Below are positions 8,710-17,519 of a stretch of 64,000 nucleotides of DNA, piece by piece. Every line of letters starts with the position of its first letter. Position 1 is the first letter of the stretch. The position numbers and the translations under genes were made by a program. The stretch comes from UBA7985 sp002711265. Lineage in GTDB: Bacteria; Pseudomonadota; Alphaproteobacteria; UBA7985. A model generated the notes under the pieces. The model saw nothing but the letters and a program-made list of their open reading frames with translations. It searched no databases and was not told the DNA's origin. Where the stretch lies: assembly GCA_965660945.1 (NCBI GenBank), contig CBFIBS010000002.1:124001-188000 (forward strand), written 5' to 3'.

Positions 8710-9522
8710 ATGACGCTGAATATCGCTATCGCAGGTGCCGCCGGCCGTATGGGGCGGATGCTGATCGACACCGTAACCCACCGGGGCGATGACATGCGCC
8801 TGTCCGGCGCGCTCGAGCACGACGGCTTCACGCAGCTGGGCGCCGATGCAGGCGCACTCTCCGGTGTGGGTGAACTGGGCGTGAACATTACCGCCGACCG
8901 GGCGCAGGCCTTCGCCGGGGCCGACGTCATCATCGATTTCACCCTGCCAGACGCGACCTTGCTCAACATGCAGGCCGCGCGGGAGCAGGGCGCAGCCGTG
9001 GTGCTGGGCACCACCGGGCACGACGCCGATCAGGAAGGCGTGATCCTCGGCTTTGCGACCGACGTGCCGATGATCTGGGCGGCGAACTACTCGCTCGGGG
9101 TCAACCTGCTGCTCAACCTGGTCGAGCGCGCGGCGGCGGCCCTGCCCGAAGACTTCGATATCGACATCCTCGAAATGCACCATCGGCAGAAGGTCGATGC
9201 CCCCTCCGGCACCGCTTTGGTGCTGGGCAAGGCAGCCGCCAAGGGCCGGGGCGTGGACTTTGACAAGGTCAAGCGCCTGAGCCGCGAGGGCCAGACCGGC
9301 GCCCGGCCCAGCGGCGAAATCGGCTTTGCCACGCTGCGGGGCGGCACGGTTCCGGGCGACCATCAGGTCGTGTTTGCCGGTACTGATGAGCGGATCGAGA
9401 TCGGGCATCGCGCGGCAGACAGGGGCATTTTTGCCGCCGGCGCGGTGCAGGCGGCTGCGTGGCTGGCTGGCCGGGAGCCGGGGCTCTACACCATGAATGA
9501 CGTGCTGGGGCTGGCCGACTAG
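8710..9522 (+). CDS. dapB: 4-hydroxy-tetrahydrodipicolinate reductase
   Basis: A 270-residue enzyme of the lysine/diaminopimelate pathway that reduces the product of DapA with NAD(P)H. The Rossmann motif GAAGRMGRM is at residues 9-17, VLGTTG is near 98-103 and ANYSLGVN near 125-132. The catalytic signature EMHHRQKVDAPSGTA is at 155-169, with His157/His158 and Lys161. An AAGGGAA ribosome-binding site precedes the ATG. asd, the preceding branch-point enzyme of this pathway, is elsewhere in the window (29.4 kb). Confidence 0.97.
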   Translation: MTLNIAIAGAAGRMGRMLIDTVTHRGDDMRLSGALEHDGFTQLGADAGALSGVGELGVNITADRAQAFAGADVIIDFTLPDATLLNMQAAREQGAAVVLGTTGHDADQEGVILGFATDVPMIWAANYSLGVNLLLNLVERAAAALPEDFDIDILEMHHRQKVDAPSGTALVLGKAAAKGRGVDFDKVKRLSREGQTGARPSGEIGFATLRGGTVPGDHQVVFAGTDERIEIGHRAADRGIFAAGAVQAAAWLAGREPGLYTMNDVLGLAD

Positions 9523-9523
9523 G

Positions 9524-10000
9524 CTAGGCTGAGGCCTGCTGCCGCGCCTGTTTGAGCGCCTGAAACAGCCGGTCGGCCACGTCCTTGCGCTGGTCGGGGT
9601 TAAGATCACCCCCGAAGGGAATGCGGCGGTTCTCTGCGTGCAGCACCACCGGATCATCCCAGGTCGTCGGCGTGTTGATTGACACCCGGCACCCCTGCGC
9701 CGGGAAACTCTGCCGGAACAGGCGTCCGCGTTGATCACGCAGCTGCAGGCTGAGCGTGCTCGGGGTCAGGATCACCTCTTCACGGCGCCGCGCGCGGCCA
9801 CCCACCACCCGATAGCCGAGGTAGAGTCCGCCGATTTCGAGACCGAGAAACCCGATCACCGGCCAGGCGCCGCTGACAAACATAGCCAGCCCGAAGCACG
9901 TGAAGAACAGCCCCAGCGCGCCAAACACAATGGCCCAGCCACGCGGCGACAGCGCCTGGTGACTTTGCAGAATTTCTCGGAACAGGATGGGCTCGGTCAT
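9524..10000 (-). CDS. DUF2244 family membrane protein
   Basis: A 158-residue protein with two adjacent transmembrane helices (about residues 21-41 and 44-66) followed by a soluble beta-rich domain. The arrangement (hydrophobic hairpin, then a short basic GGRARRREE stretch and a domain containing W-DPVVLHAENRRIPFG) corresponds to the DUF2244/COG5488 family, which is common in alphaproteobacteria and has no assigned role. It converges on dapB; the two stop codons are one base apart. Confidence 0.8.
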   Translation of the reverse strand: MTEPILFREILQSHQALSPRGWAIVFGALGLFFTCFGLAMFVSGAWPVIGFLGLEIGGLYLGYRVVGGRARRREEVILTPSTLSLQLRDQRGRLFRQSFPAQGCRVSINTPTTWDDPVVLHAENRRIPFGGDLNPDQRKDVADRLFQALKQARQQASA

Positions 10001-10094
10001 AGGCCCTTAATTGCCACGACCAGAACCACTGTCAAACGCCTCAGCCGCGACACATTGCGCCTACCCGTGCGAAGACCGGTCGGCGACGGCGAGA

Positions 10095-10340
10095 TCAGAA
10101 CAGCGGCTCAACGCCCCGGTCCTCGGGCGAGCGGCAGGCAACCCCGGCCTCAAGCAGCACTCGAGATGCTTCTTCCGCGTCGGCCTCGTTGACGATCAGC
10201 CGCCGTCCCTGCACCCCCGCGATGCCGGAAAAGGCCTGGCTGGCGTCATCGAGCACGGCGTTCCAGAGCCCGGCCTCGTTCAGGCAGTGCTGGGCAAAAC
10301 TGATTTCCACCGGGTTGTCGGACTGCAGGGCAACCCACAT
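10095..10340 (-). CDS. DUF2007 family small protein
   Basis: An 81-residue cytoplasmic protein. The start MWVALQSDNPVEISFAQHCLNEAG and the segment RRLIVNEADAEEASRVLLEAG are typical of DUF2007, sometimes labelled a putative signal-transducing protein. The family tends to lie divergently beside the long-chain polyprenyl diphosphate synthase gene in alphaproteobacteria, as here. No catalytic residues are evident. Confidence 0.85.
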   Translation of the reverse strand: MWVALQSDNPVEISFAQHCLNEAGLWNAVLDDASQAFSGIAGVQGRRLIVNEADAEEASRVLLEAGVACRSPEDRGVEPLF

Positions 10341-10469
10341 TTCGTTCTCTCCTGATCGGGGACAGCAACGGACGTGTGCGCCCGGCGCCGCTTTCCCTTT
10401 GCATAACCCTAGTCTACACAGTTCGCAAAAGCGACCACTGGTGGCGCAGGCGTGAGATTGGAGAGTTGA

Positions 10470-11540
10470 GTGACGGCGCAGGTTTCACGGGTTCAGGACT
10501 TTGACACCCTCGACGTGACCAAGAGCGTTCGCAGCCGGGACGTGTCGGGGGCTGTGGAGCGCCTGACTGCGCTGGTCGAAAGCGACATGGATCGCGTCAA
10601 CCAGACCATCATTGCGAACATGCAGTCCGACGTCGCGCTGATCCCCCAGCTGGCGGGCTATCTGATTGCTTCGGGCGGTAAGCGGCTGCGGCCCTTGCTG
10701 ACGCTTGCCTCGGCGCGGCTTTGCGGACTCACTCAGGGCGATGAAGCCATCAACCTCGCCGCGTCGGTCGAGTTTATCCATACCGCCACCCTGCTCCACG
10801 ACGATGTGGTCGACGATAGCTCGCTTCGTCGGGGCACAGCATCGGCTAACGCGGTCTGGGGCAACAAGGCATCCGTGCTGGTCGGCGATTTCCTCTATTC
10901 CCGCGCCTTCCAGCTCATGGTCGCCGACCGTAACCTCGCTACGCTCAAGACCCTCGCCGACGCTTCTGCCGTGATCGCCTCCGGCGAGGTCGCGCAGCTG
11001 ACCACGGCCAATGATCTGGGCACCAATCACCAGGACTATCTCGACGTGATCGAGGCCAAGACCGCCGTGCTGTTCGCTGCGGCCTGTCAGGTCGGAGCGG
11101 AAGCCGCCCGCGCGTCCGAGGCCGAAATCGAGGCCCTGCGCACCTACGGCCATAATCTCGGCATGGCATTCCAGCTGATCGACGATGCGCTCGACTACAG
11201 CGCGGATCAAGAGAAGCTGGGCAAGTCGGTCGGCGATGATTTCGCCGAAGGCAAGGTCACCCTGCCCGTGCTGCTGGCCTTCGAGCAAGGCGATGCCGAC
11301 GAGCAGGATTTCTGGCACCGCACAATCGAGCGGCTCGATCAGAACGACGGGGATCTCGACCGGGCAAAAGCCCTGATCGCCCGGCACGACGCGATTGACG
11401 GAACGGTTGCCGCCGCCGAGCGCTACGGGGCGCGGGCAACGGCGGCGCTGGCGAGCCTGCCGCCGCTATCGGACGGGGCGCAGGACATCCGGGAAGCGCT
11501 GGAAGATGTCATCACCTTCTGCGTCGTGCGTGGTCACTGA
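10470..11540 (+). CDS. ispB: Long-chain polyprenyl diphosphate synthase (ubiquinone side chain)
   Basis: A 356-residue trans-prenyltransferase that extends farnesyl diphosphate to the ubiquinone/menaquinone side chain length. The GGKRLRP motif is at about 69-75. The first aspartate-rich motif is LLHDDVVDDSSLRRG (Asp111, Asp112, Asp115), and the second is QLIDDALDY near residue 235. An N-terminal extension of about 25 residues precedes the domain. The start is GTG with GGAGAG upstream. The exact chain length (octa-, nona- or decaprenyl) cannot be read from the sequence. Confidence 0.93.
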   Translation: MTAQVSRVQDFDTLDVTKSVRSRDVSGAVERLTALVESDMDRVNQTIIANMQSDVALIPQLAGYLIASGGKRLRPLLTLASARLCGLTQGDEAINLAASVEFIHTATLLHDDVVDDSSLRRGTASANAVWGNKASVLVGDFLYSRAFQLMVADRNLATLKTLADASAVIASGEVAQLTTANDLGTNHQDYLDVIEAKTAVLFAAACQVGAEAARASEAEIEALRTYGHNLGMAFQLIDDALDYSADQEKLGKSVGDDFAEGKVTLPVLLAFEQGDADEQDFWHRTIERLDQNDGDLDRAKALIARHDAIDGTVAAAERYGARATAALASLPPLSDGAQDIREALEDVITFCVVRGH

Positions 11541-11561
11541 TTACAATCGACGTTCGCCGGA

Positions 11562-12437
11562 TCAAAGAGCGCTGCTGGTAGGGTTCGACCCTGCCAGATC
11601 GCGAATGGTCTTGAGGCCACCCGCAACCAGCGGCCGGTGCCGCCGCCGGACATGGGCGGCGAGATAGAGCGGCTGCTGGATCAGCGGCGCATCCTCCACC
11701 GCCATCAGCCCCGGAAGCTGCCGCTGCAACCCGGCAATCTGCGACTCAGGCAGATAGGCGGACCCGCCCCGCCGTCGCAGCAATTCAATCGACAGGCCCT
11801 CGTACCCAACCGTCAGCGCACCGCGGGTCAGTTCCGGGTGCAGGTCGCGGTGGAAGCGCTCAAACAGCGGCGAGTAAGACGCGTAGATATAGCTTTCCTT
11901 GCGTACGTCCTCGAGCATGCTGGTCTCGGTCGACACCATGCGGAAGCTCATCGACGACAGCGGTTCGATATAGAGGTCGGGCGACCAGGCCGGTGAAAAC
12001 AGAATCCCGATATCGATTTCCCCGGCGGAAAGATCGCGCATGATCTGGGTCGAATAGTCGACCTCGAGCTTGAGCGAAATCCGGGGCGTGCGGCGATCGT
12101 AGGCCTCGATCAGATCAAAAATCAGGGTATCCAGCAGGCTCAGCTGGGCGCTTACGTGCAGGCTCGCCTCGAAACCCTCGGCCTCGCTGACATCGCGCAT
12201 GGCCCGGGCCCAGGCGTTGTACAGTTCGTGGGCGTGGGCCTGAAACCGCTCCCCGGACGGCGTCAGTCGCGCACCCGAACGCCCCCGGGTGAACAGCGGC
12301 GTGCCGAGTTGCTCCTCCAGCACGCGGATGCGGCTGCTCACGGTGGACTGGGACACGTTCAGTCGTTCAGCCGAATGGTTGAAGTTCAGCGTCTTTGTCA
12401 GATCGAGGAAAGTCTCAACGAGTTCATTGGCCAGCAT
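11562..12437 (-). CDS. LysR-family transcriptional regulator
   Basis: A 291-residue LysR-type regulator. The N-terminal winged helix-turn-helix reads FLDLTKTLNFNHSAERLNVSQSTVSSRI (about residues 9-36), close to the family consensus, followed by VLEEQLGTPLFTRG. The remaining 200 residues form the substrate-binding-like effector domain. It is transcribed away from the flavoprotein/MttB operon, with a perfect 7-bp inverted repeat in the gap, so it most likely controls that operon and itself. The inducer is unknown; a methylated amine or a derived metabolite would fit the neighbours. Confidence 0.93.
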   Translation of the reverse strand: MLANELVETFLDLTKTLNFNHSAERLNVSQSTVSSRIRVLEEQLGTPLFTRGRSGARLTPSGERFQAHAHELYNAWARAMRDVSEAEGFEASLHVSAQLSLLDTLIFDLIEAYDRRTPRISLKLEVDYSTQIMRDLSAGEIDIGILFSPAWSPDLYIEPLSSMSFRMVSTETSMLEDVRKESYIYASYSPLFERFHRDLHPELTRGALTVGYEGLSIELLRRRGGSAYLPESQIAGLQRQLPGLMAVEDAPLIQQPLYLAAHVRRRHRPLVAGGLKTIRDLAGSNPTSSAL

Positions 12438-12455
12438 GCAAGATGTCGCTTTAAA

Positions 12456-12476
12456 TCAATCGAATTTTCCGATTGA
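12456..12476. promoter_or_regulatory. Candidate LysR-type operator (LTTR box)
   Basis: TCAATCG (12456-12462) and CGATTGA (12470-12476) form a perfect dyad around a 7-base AT-rich centre and contain the T-N11-A core of LysR-type sites. It lies 18 bases before the regulator's ATG and about 120 bases before the flavoprotein start, the usual position for autoregulation plus divergent activation. A second, imperfect dyad (GCGG-C-TTCGAA-CCGC, 12513-12527) is nearer the operon promoter and may be another contact site. Confidence 0.65.
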
Positions 12477-12597
12477 AAACACCGGATCCTGCGACCTTTT
12501 TCTGCTCAAAATGCGGCTTCGAACCGCGTAGAACGACAGAAATTACAGCTGACATGCGGCCTGACCGGTGTGTGGGTCGCCCTGAGGAGGAAATATC

Positions 12598-15036
12598 GTG
12601 GCTGATATCCCTGGCACGGCCCGTGTGGTTATCATCGGTGGTGGCGTCGTCGGCGTCTCGGCGCTCTACCATCTGGCGAAGGCAGGCTGGACCGACTGCG
12701 TACTGCTCGAGAAGAACGAGCTGACCTCGGGTTCGACGTGGCACGCGGCCGGGAACTGCCCGACCTTTTCAGCCTCGTGGTCGGTGATGAACATGCAGCG
12801 CTACTCGACCGAGCTCTACCGTGGGCTGGCCGAGGAAGTCGACTACCCCATGAACTACCACGTCACCGGGTCGATCCGACTGGGCCACAGCCGCAACCGC
12901 ATGCTCGAATTCGAGCGCGTCATGGGCATGGGCCGCTATCAGAACATCCCCATGGAGATCTGCTCCAACGACGATCTCAAGGCGCACTACCCCTTCCTCG
13001 AAACCCACGACCTCGAAGGCGGGCTCTACGACCCGACCGACGGCGATATTGACCCCGCCCAGCTGACCCAGGCGCTGGCCAAGGGCGCGCGGCAGATGGG
13101 GGGCAAGATCCTGCGCTTCTGCCCCGCGACCGGCGCGCGGCGTGAAAACGGCGAGTGGGTGATCGAGACCGAAAAGGGCGACATCCGCTGCGAGTACGTG
13201 GTCAACGCCGCCGGCTACCGTGCGCAGGAAATCGGCCAGTGGTTCGGGCGCTACGTGCCCATGGTCGCCATGTCGCACCAGTACGTGCTGACCGAGCCGG
13301 TCGCCGAGCTGGAAGCCTGGACGGCCGAAAACGGCCGCAAGCTGCCGCTGTTGCGCGACGTCGACAGCTCCTACTACCTGCGTCAAGAAAAGACCGGCTT
13401 CAACATCGGCCCCTACGAGCGCAACTGCAAAGCCCACTGGATCACCCCGGACGACCCCATGCCCGATGATTTCTCCTTCCAGCTTTGGGCGGACGATCTC
13501 GACCGGATCGAGTGGTACGTCACCGATGCCATGGAGCGGGTGCCGCTGGTCGGCACTTCGGGCGTGTCCAAGATCATCAACGGTCCCATCCCCTACACCC
13601 CCGACGGCCTGCCGCTGATCGGCCCGATGCCGGGCGTGCCCAACGCCTTTGAAGCCTGCGTCTTCACCTTCGGCATCACCCAGGGCGGCGGTGCCGGCAA
13701 GGTGCTCGCCGAATGGATCATCGAAGGCGGGACCGAGTGGGACATGTGGTCCTGCGACCCGCGCCGCTTCACCGGCTTCGTCGATCAGGCCTATACCACC
13801 GCGAAAGGTATGGAGGTCTACGGCCACGAATACGCCATGCACTACCCCCGCCACTTCTGGCCCGCTGCCCGCGATCAGCAGCTGTCGGCGGTCGACACGC
13901 AGGTGCGGGCGCTGGGCGGCCAGATGGGCTACTACAACGGCTGGGAACGCGCGGCCTGGTTCGCGCAGGACGGCGACGATACCTCGATCGAAGCGACCGA
14001 GACGTGGGAACGCGAAGGCCCGTGGCAGAAGCGCGTTGCTGAAGAGGTCGGCGGCGTCCGGGACGATGCCGGCATCCTCGATCTGCCCGGCTTCTCCCGC
14101 TACCACGTCACGGGTGAGGGCGCGGCAGCCTGGCTGCGCACACTGGTCACCGGTGTGATCGCAAAGCCCGGCCGGATCGGCCTGCTCTACTTCGCTGACG
14201 ACAGGGGTCGCACGGTTACCGAGATGTCGATCATCCGGTTTGCCGAAGACGACTTCATGCTGATCACTGCCGCGACCGCCCAGTGGCACGATCTGGCGTG
14301 GCTCGAACGCCACCTGCCCGAAGGCTCGGGGATTACCATCACCGACCGCACTGAAGACATGGGAACCTTCATCGTCGCCGGACCAAAGAGCCGCGACCAC
14401 CTCGCGCCGCTCACCGACGCTGACCTGACCCAGGGCTGGCTAACCCACCAGAACGCAACCATCGCCGGCAAGAACGCGCTGCTGATCCGGGTATCCTTCA
14501 CCGGGGAACTGGGCTGGGAAATCCACGCAGCGCCGGAAGACCAGCCAGCGATCTACGACGCGCTGATCAGCGCCGGGCTCAAGCCCTTCGGCATGTTCGC
14601 ACTGGACAGTATGCGCATCGAAAAGGGCTACCGGGCGTGGAAGGGCGATCTTTCTACCGACTACAGCCTGCTCGAGGCCGGTCTAGACCGCTTCGTGAAA
14701 CTGGAGCGCAACGACGATTTCCTCGGAAAGGAAGCGCTGGTCGCGCAGCGCGAGGCGGGTCTGGCCAAGCGCTTTGCCATGATGACCATCGACATCGGCA
14801 ACTATGATGCGCCCTACATGTCGACAGTGTGGAAGGGCGACGAAATCGTCGGCGAGATCACCTCCGGCGCCATGGGCTACCGCACCAACAAGTTCGTCGC
14901 GCTGTCGGTCATCCGCACCGATTGCGGAGAACCGGGGACAGCGCTGGAGGTCGAGGTCTTCGGCGAGCGCAGGGCCGCAGTCGTGACCGGCGATGAAGCG
15001 CTTTGGGATCCACAGAACGAGAGGCTGCGCGCATGA
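12598..15036 (+). CDS. Dimethylglycine dehydrogenase-like flavoprotein with GcvT domain (first copy)
   Basis: An 812-residue two-part enzyme. Residues about 8-390 are a DAO-type FAD oxidoreductase (VVIIGGGVVGVSALYHL); the rest is a GcvT/aminomethyltransferase-like, folate-binding region, as in dimethylglycine and sarcosine dehydrogenases. His49 in SGSTWHAAG corresponds to the covalent flavin-linking His of mammalian DMGDH. Such enzymes oxidise an N-methyl group and pass it to tetrahydrofolate as methylene-THF. The GTG start has a strong GAGGAGGAAA site. Its stop overlaps the next gene's start (ATGA). It differs from the second copy at the position after the flavin His (AGNCPTFSAS versus AGLIGQLRPN), which suggests a different substrate. 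Confidence 0.88.
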   Translation: MADIPGTARVVIIGGGVVGVSALYHLAKAGWTDCVLLEKNELTSGSTWHAAGNCPTFSASWSVMNMQRYSTELYRGLAEEVDYPMNYHVTGSIRLGHSRNRMLEFERVMGMGRYQNIPMEICSNDDLKAHYPFLETHDLEGGLYDPTDGDIDPAQLTQALAKGARQMGGKILRFCPATGARRENGEWVIETEKGDIRCEYVVNAAGYRAQEIGQWFGRYVPMVAMSHQYVLTEPVAELEAWTAENGRKLPLLRDVDSSYYLRQEKTGFNIGPYERNCKAHWITPDDPMPDDFSFQLWADDLDRIEWYVTDAMERVPLVGTSGVSKIINGPIPYTPDGLPLIGPMPGVPNAFEACVFTFGITQGGGAGKVLAEWIIEGGTEWDMWSCDPRRFTGFVDQAYTTAKGMEVYGHEYAMHYPRHFWPAARDQQLSAVDTQVRALGGQMGYYNGWERAAWFAQDGDDTSIEATETWEREGPWQKRVAEEVGGVRDDAGILDLPGFSRYHVTGEGAAAWLRTLVTGVIAKPGRIGLLYFADDRGRTVTEMSIIRFAEDDFMLITAATAQWHDLAWLERHLPEGSGITITDRTEDMGTFIVAGPKSRDHLAPLTDADLTQGWLTHQNATIAGKNALLIRVSFTGELGWEIHAAPEDQPAIYDALISAGLKPFGMFALDSMRIEKGYRAWKGDLSTDYSLLEAGLDRFVKLERNDDFLGKEALVAQREAGLAKRFAMMTIDIGNYDAPYMSTVWKGDEIVGEITSGAMGYRTNKFVALSVIRTDCGEPGTALEVEVFGERRAAVVTGDEALWDPQNERLRA

Positions 15037-17504
15037 GTGCCAAGACCATCCCGTCCAAGGCGCGCGCCGTCATTGTTGGCGGCGGTGTGTCGGGCTGTTC
15101 GGTCGCCTATCACCTCGCCAAGCTGGGGTGGAAAGACATCGTTCTGCTCGAACGCAAGCAGCTAACCAGCGGCACCACGTGGCACGCTGCCGGTCTGATC
15201 GGCCAGCTCCGGCCGAACCAGAACATGACCCGGCTGGCCAAGTATTCCGCCGACCTCTACGTGCGGCTGGAAGAGGAAACCGGCCTGTCCACGGGCATGA
15301 AGCAGAACGGCTCCATCACAGTGGCGCTAACTGAGGCCCGCAAGGAAGAAATCTACCGTCAGGCGTCGCTGGCCCGCGCCTTCGACGTCGACGTGCAGGA
15401 GATTAGCCCGACCGAGGCCAAGGCGATGTACCCACACCTGAACATCGATGGAGTAACGGCGGCGGTGCATCTGCCGCTGGACGGGCAGTGCGACCCGGCC
15501 AACATCGCGCTAGCGCTGGCCAAGGGTGCGCGGCAGATGGGCGCGACCATCGTCGAGGGCGTCAAAGTTACCGGCGTCAATCAGGCTGACGGCGCCGTCA
15601 CCGGCGTCACTTACGAGCGCGACGGAGAACCCGGCAGCATCGACGCCGACGTGGTGGTGAACTGCGGGGGCATGTGGGCGCGCGACTTCGCCGCCATGGC
15701 CGGGGTGACCGTACCGCTGCACGCCTGCGAACACTTCTACATCGTCACCGAGCCGGTCGAAGGCCTGACCCAGATGCCGGTGCTGCGGGTGCCGGACGAG
15801 TGCGCCTACTACAAGGAAGACGCGGGCAAGATGATGCTCGGCGCCTTCGAGCCCAAGGCCAAGCCCTGGGGGATGGCGGGCATTCCCGAAGATTTCTGCT
15901 TCGACCAGCTGCCCGAGGACTTCGACCACTTCGAGCCGATCCTCGAGATGGGTGTGAACCGCATGCCGTTGCTGGGTGAGGCGGGCATCCATACCTTCTT
16001 CAACGGCCCAGAAAGCTTCACCCCGGATGATAAGTACTATCTCGGCGAGGCCCCCGAGTTGCGCGGGTTCTGGGTCGCTGCGGGCTATAACTCCATCGGC
16101 ATCGTCTCTTCGGGCGGTGCAGGCTATGCGCTGGCGCAGTGGATTGACGAGGGCGAGCCGCCCTTCGACCTCTGGGACGTCGATATCCGCCGCGCACAGC
16201 CTTTCCAGAAGAACCGCTTCTACCTGCGCGAACGCGTGTCGGAATCGCTCGGCCTGCTCTACGCCGACCACTGGCCCTACCGCCAGCCGGAGACCGCGCG
16301 CGGTGTCCGCCGCTCGCCGCTGCACGAGCAGCTGCGCGCCAAGGGTGCCGTCTTTGGCGAAACCGCGGGCTGGGAGCGCGCCAACTGGTTTGCCCGCGAA
16401 GGGCAGGAGCGTGAATACCGCTACGACTGGGGGCCGCAAAACTGGTTCGACAACGCACGGGAGGAGCACAGCGCCGTGCGCAACGGCGTCGGGCTGTTCG
16501 ACCTGTCGACCTTTGGCAAGATCCGGGTCGAGGGCGCCGATGCCATGGCCTTCCTGCAGAAGGTCTGCGCCAACGACGTCGACGTCGAGGCCGGGCGCAT
16601 CGTCTACACCCAGATGCTCAATGAGCGCGGTGGAATCGAGAGCGACCTGACCGTAACCCGGCTGGGCGAGACATCGTTCCTGCTGGTGGTGCCCGCGGCG
16701 ACGATCCGGCGGGACATGGCCTGGCTGCAGCGCCACGTGCCCGCAGGCGCCCACGTCTCCCTGTTCGACAATACCGTCGGCGAAGCCGTCATTGCGATCA
16801 TGGGGCCGAAGTCACGGGAGCTGCTGCAGCGCGTGTCCCCGAACGATCTAGGTAACAACGCCCATCCCTTCGGCTTCGCTCAGGAGATCGAGGTTGGCAT
16901 GGGCCTCGCCCGCGCCCACCGGATTTCCTACGTCGGTGAGTTGGGCTGGGAGCTCTACGTCGGCTCGGATATGGCCGCGCACGTGTTCGAAAGCATCGAC
17001 GAAGCGGGGCGCGATCTGGACCTGAAGATGTGCGGCCTGCACGTGCTCGACAGCTGCCGGATCGAGAAGGCCTTCCGCCACTTCGGCCACGACATCACCG
17101 ACGAGGATAACGTGCTCGAAGCCGGGCTTGGCTTTGCGGTGAAGCGTGACAAGGACAGCGGCAAGTTCGGCGATTTCCACGGCCGCAAGGCAGTCATGGA
17201 CACGCGCGAGCGCGGGCTGTCGCGGCGGATGCTGCAGTTCCGGCTGAGCGACCCGACCGCGATGGTTTACCACAACGAACCGGTGATCCGGGACGGCAAG
17301 ATTGTCAGCTTCCTGACCTCGGGCAACTACGGCCACCACCTCGGTGCATCCATCGGCATGGGCTATGTGCCGGTGCAGGACGGCGAGACCGGGGCCGAGC
17401 AGCTCGGTTCATCCTACGAGATCGAAATCGCGGGCCAGCGCGTGCCCGCCGAAGTCTCCCTCAAACCCATGTACGACCCCTCGGCTGAGCGCACCCGCGC
17501 CTAA
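15033..17504 (+). CDS. Dimethylglycine dehydrogenase-like flavoprotein with GcvT domain (second copy)
   Basis: An 823-residue paralogue of the preceding gene, with the same layout: DAO-type FAD domain (RAVIVGGGVSGCSVAYHLA, residues 11-29), putative flavin-linking His51 in SGTTWHAAGL, and a C-terminal GcvT region from about residue 430 ending in VSLKPMYDPSAERTRA. I set the start at the ATG at 15033 because it overlaps the upstream stop as ATGA, a sign of translational coupling; a longer frame from 15003 is less likely. This copy is nearer to classical DMGDH/sarcosine dehydrogenase around the flavin. Two coupled paralogues could act on successive N-methyl groups or form a heteromer; sequence does not decide. 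Confidence 0.88.
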   Translation: MSAKTIPSKARAVIVGGGVSGCSVAYHLAKLGWKDIVLLERKQLTSGTTWHAAGLIGQLRPNQNMTRLAKYSADLYVRLEEETGLSTGMKQNGSITVALTEARKEEIYRQASLARAFDVDVQEISPTEAKAMYPHLNIDGVTAAVHLPLDGQCDPANIALALAKGARQMGATIVEGVKVTGVNQADGAVTGVTYERDGEPGSIDADVVVNCGGMWARDFAAMAGVTVPLHACEHFYIVTEPVEGLTQMPVLRVPDECAYYKEDAGKMMLGAFEPKAKPWGMAGIPEDFCFDQLPEDFDHFEPILEMGVNRMPLLGEAGIHTFFNGPESFTPDDKYYLGEAPELRGFWVAAGYNSIGIVSSGGAGYALAQWIDEGEPPFDLWDVDIRRAQPFQKNRFYLRERVSESLGLLYADHWPYRQPETARGVRRSPLHEQLRAKGAVFGETAGWERANWFAREGQEREYRYDWGPQNWFDNAREEHSAVRNGVGLFDLSTFGKIRVEGADAMAFLQKVCANDVDVEAGRIVYTQMLNERGGIESDLTVTRLGETSFLLVVPAATIRRDMAWLQRHVPAGAHVSLFDNTVGEAVIAIMGPKSRELLQRVSPNDLGNNAHPFGFAQEIEVGMGLARAHRISYVGELGWELYVGSDMAAHVFESIDEAGRDLDLKMCGLHVLDSCRIEKAFRHFGHDITDEDNVLEAGLGFAVKRDKDSGKFGDFHGRKAVMDTRERGLSRRMLQFRLSDPTAMVYHNEPVIRDGKIVSFLTSGNYGHHLGASIGMGYVPVQDGETGAEQLGSSYEIEIAGQRVPAEVSLKPMYDPSAERTRA

Positions 17505-17519
17505 ACGGAGTTCACCCCT

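Noticed and set aside
12769..14400. 543-codon minus-strand frame opposite the first flavoprotein
   Set aside because: Codon-bias shadow: the plus-strand gene is complete with domains and an operon context; the antisense peptide has no recognisable fold.
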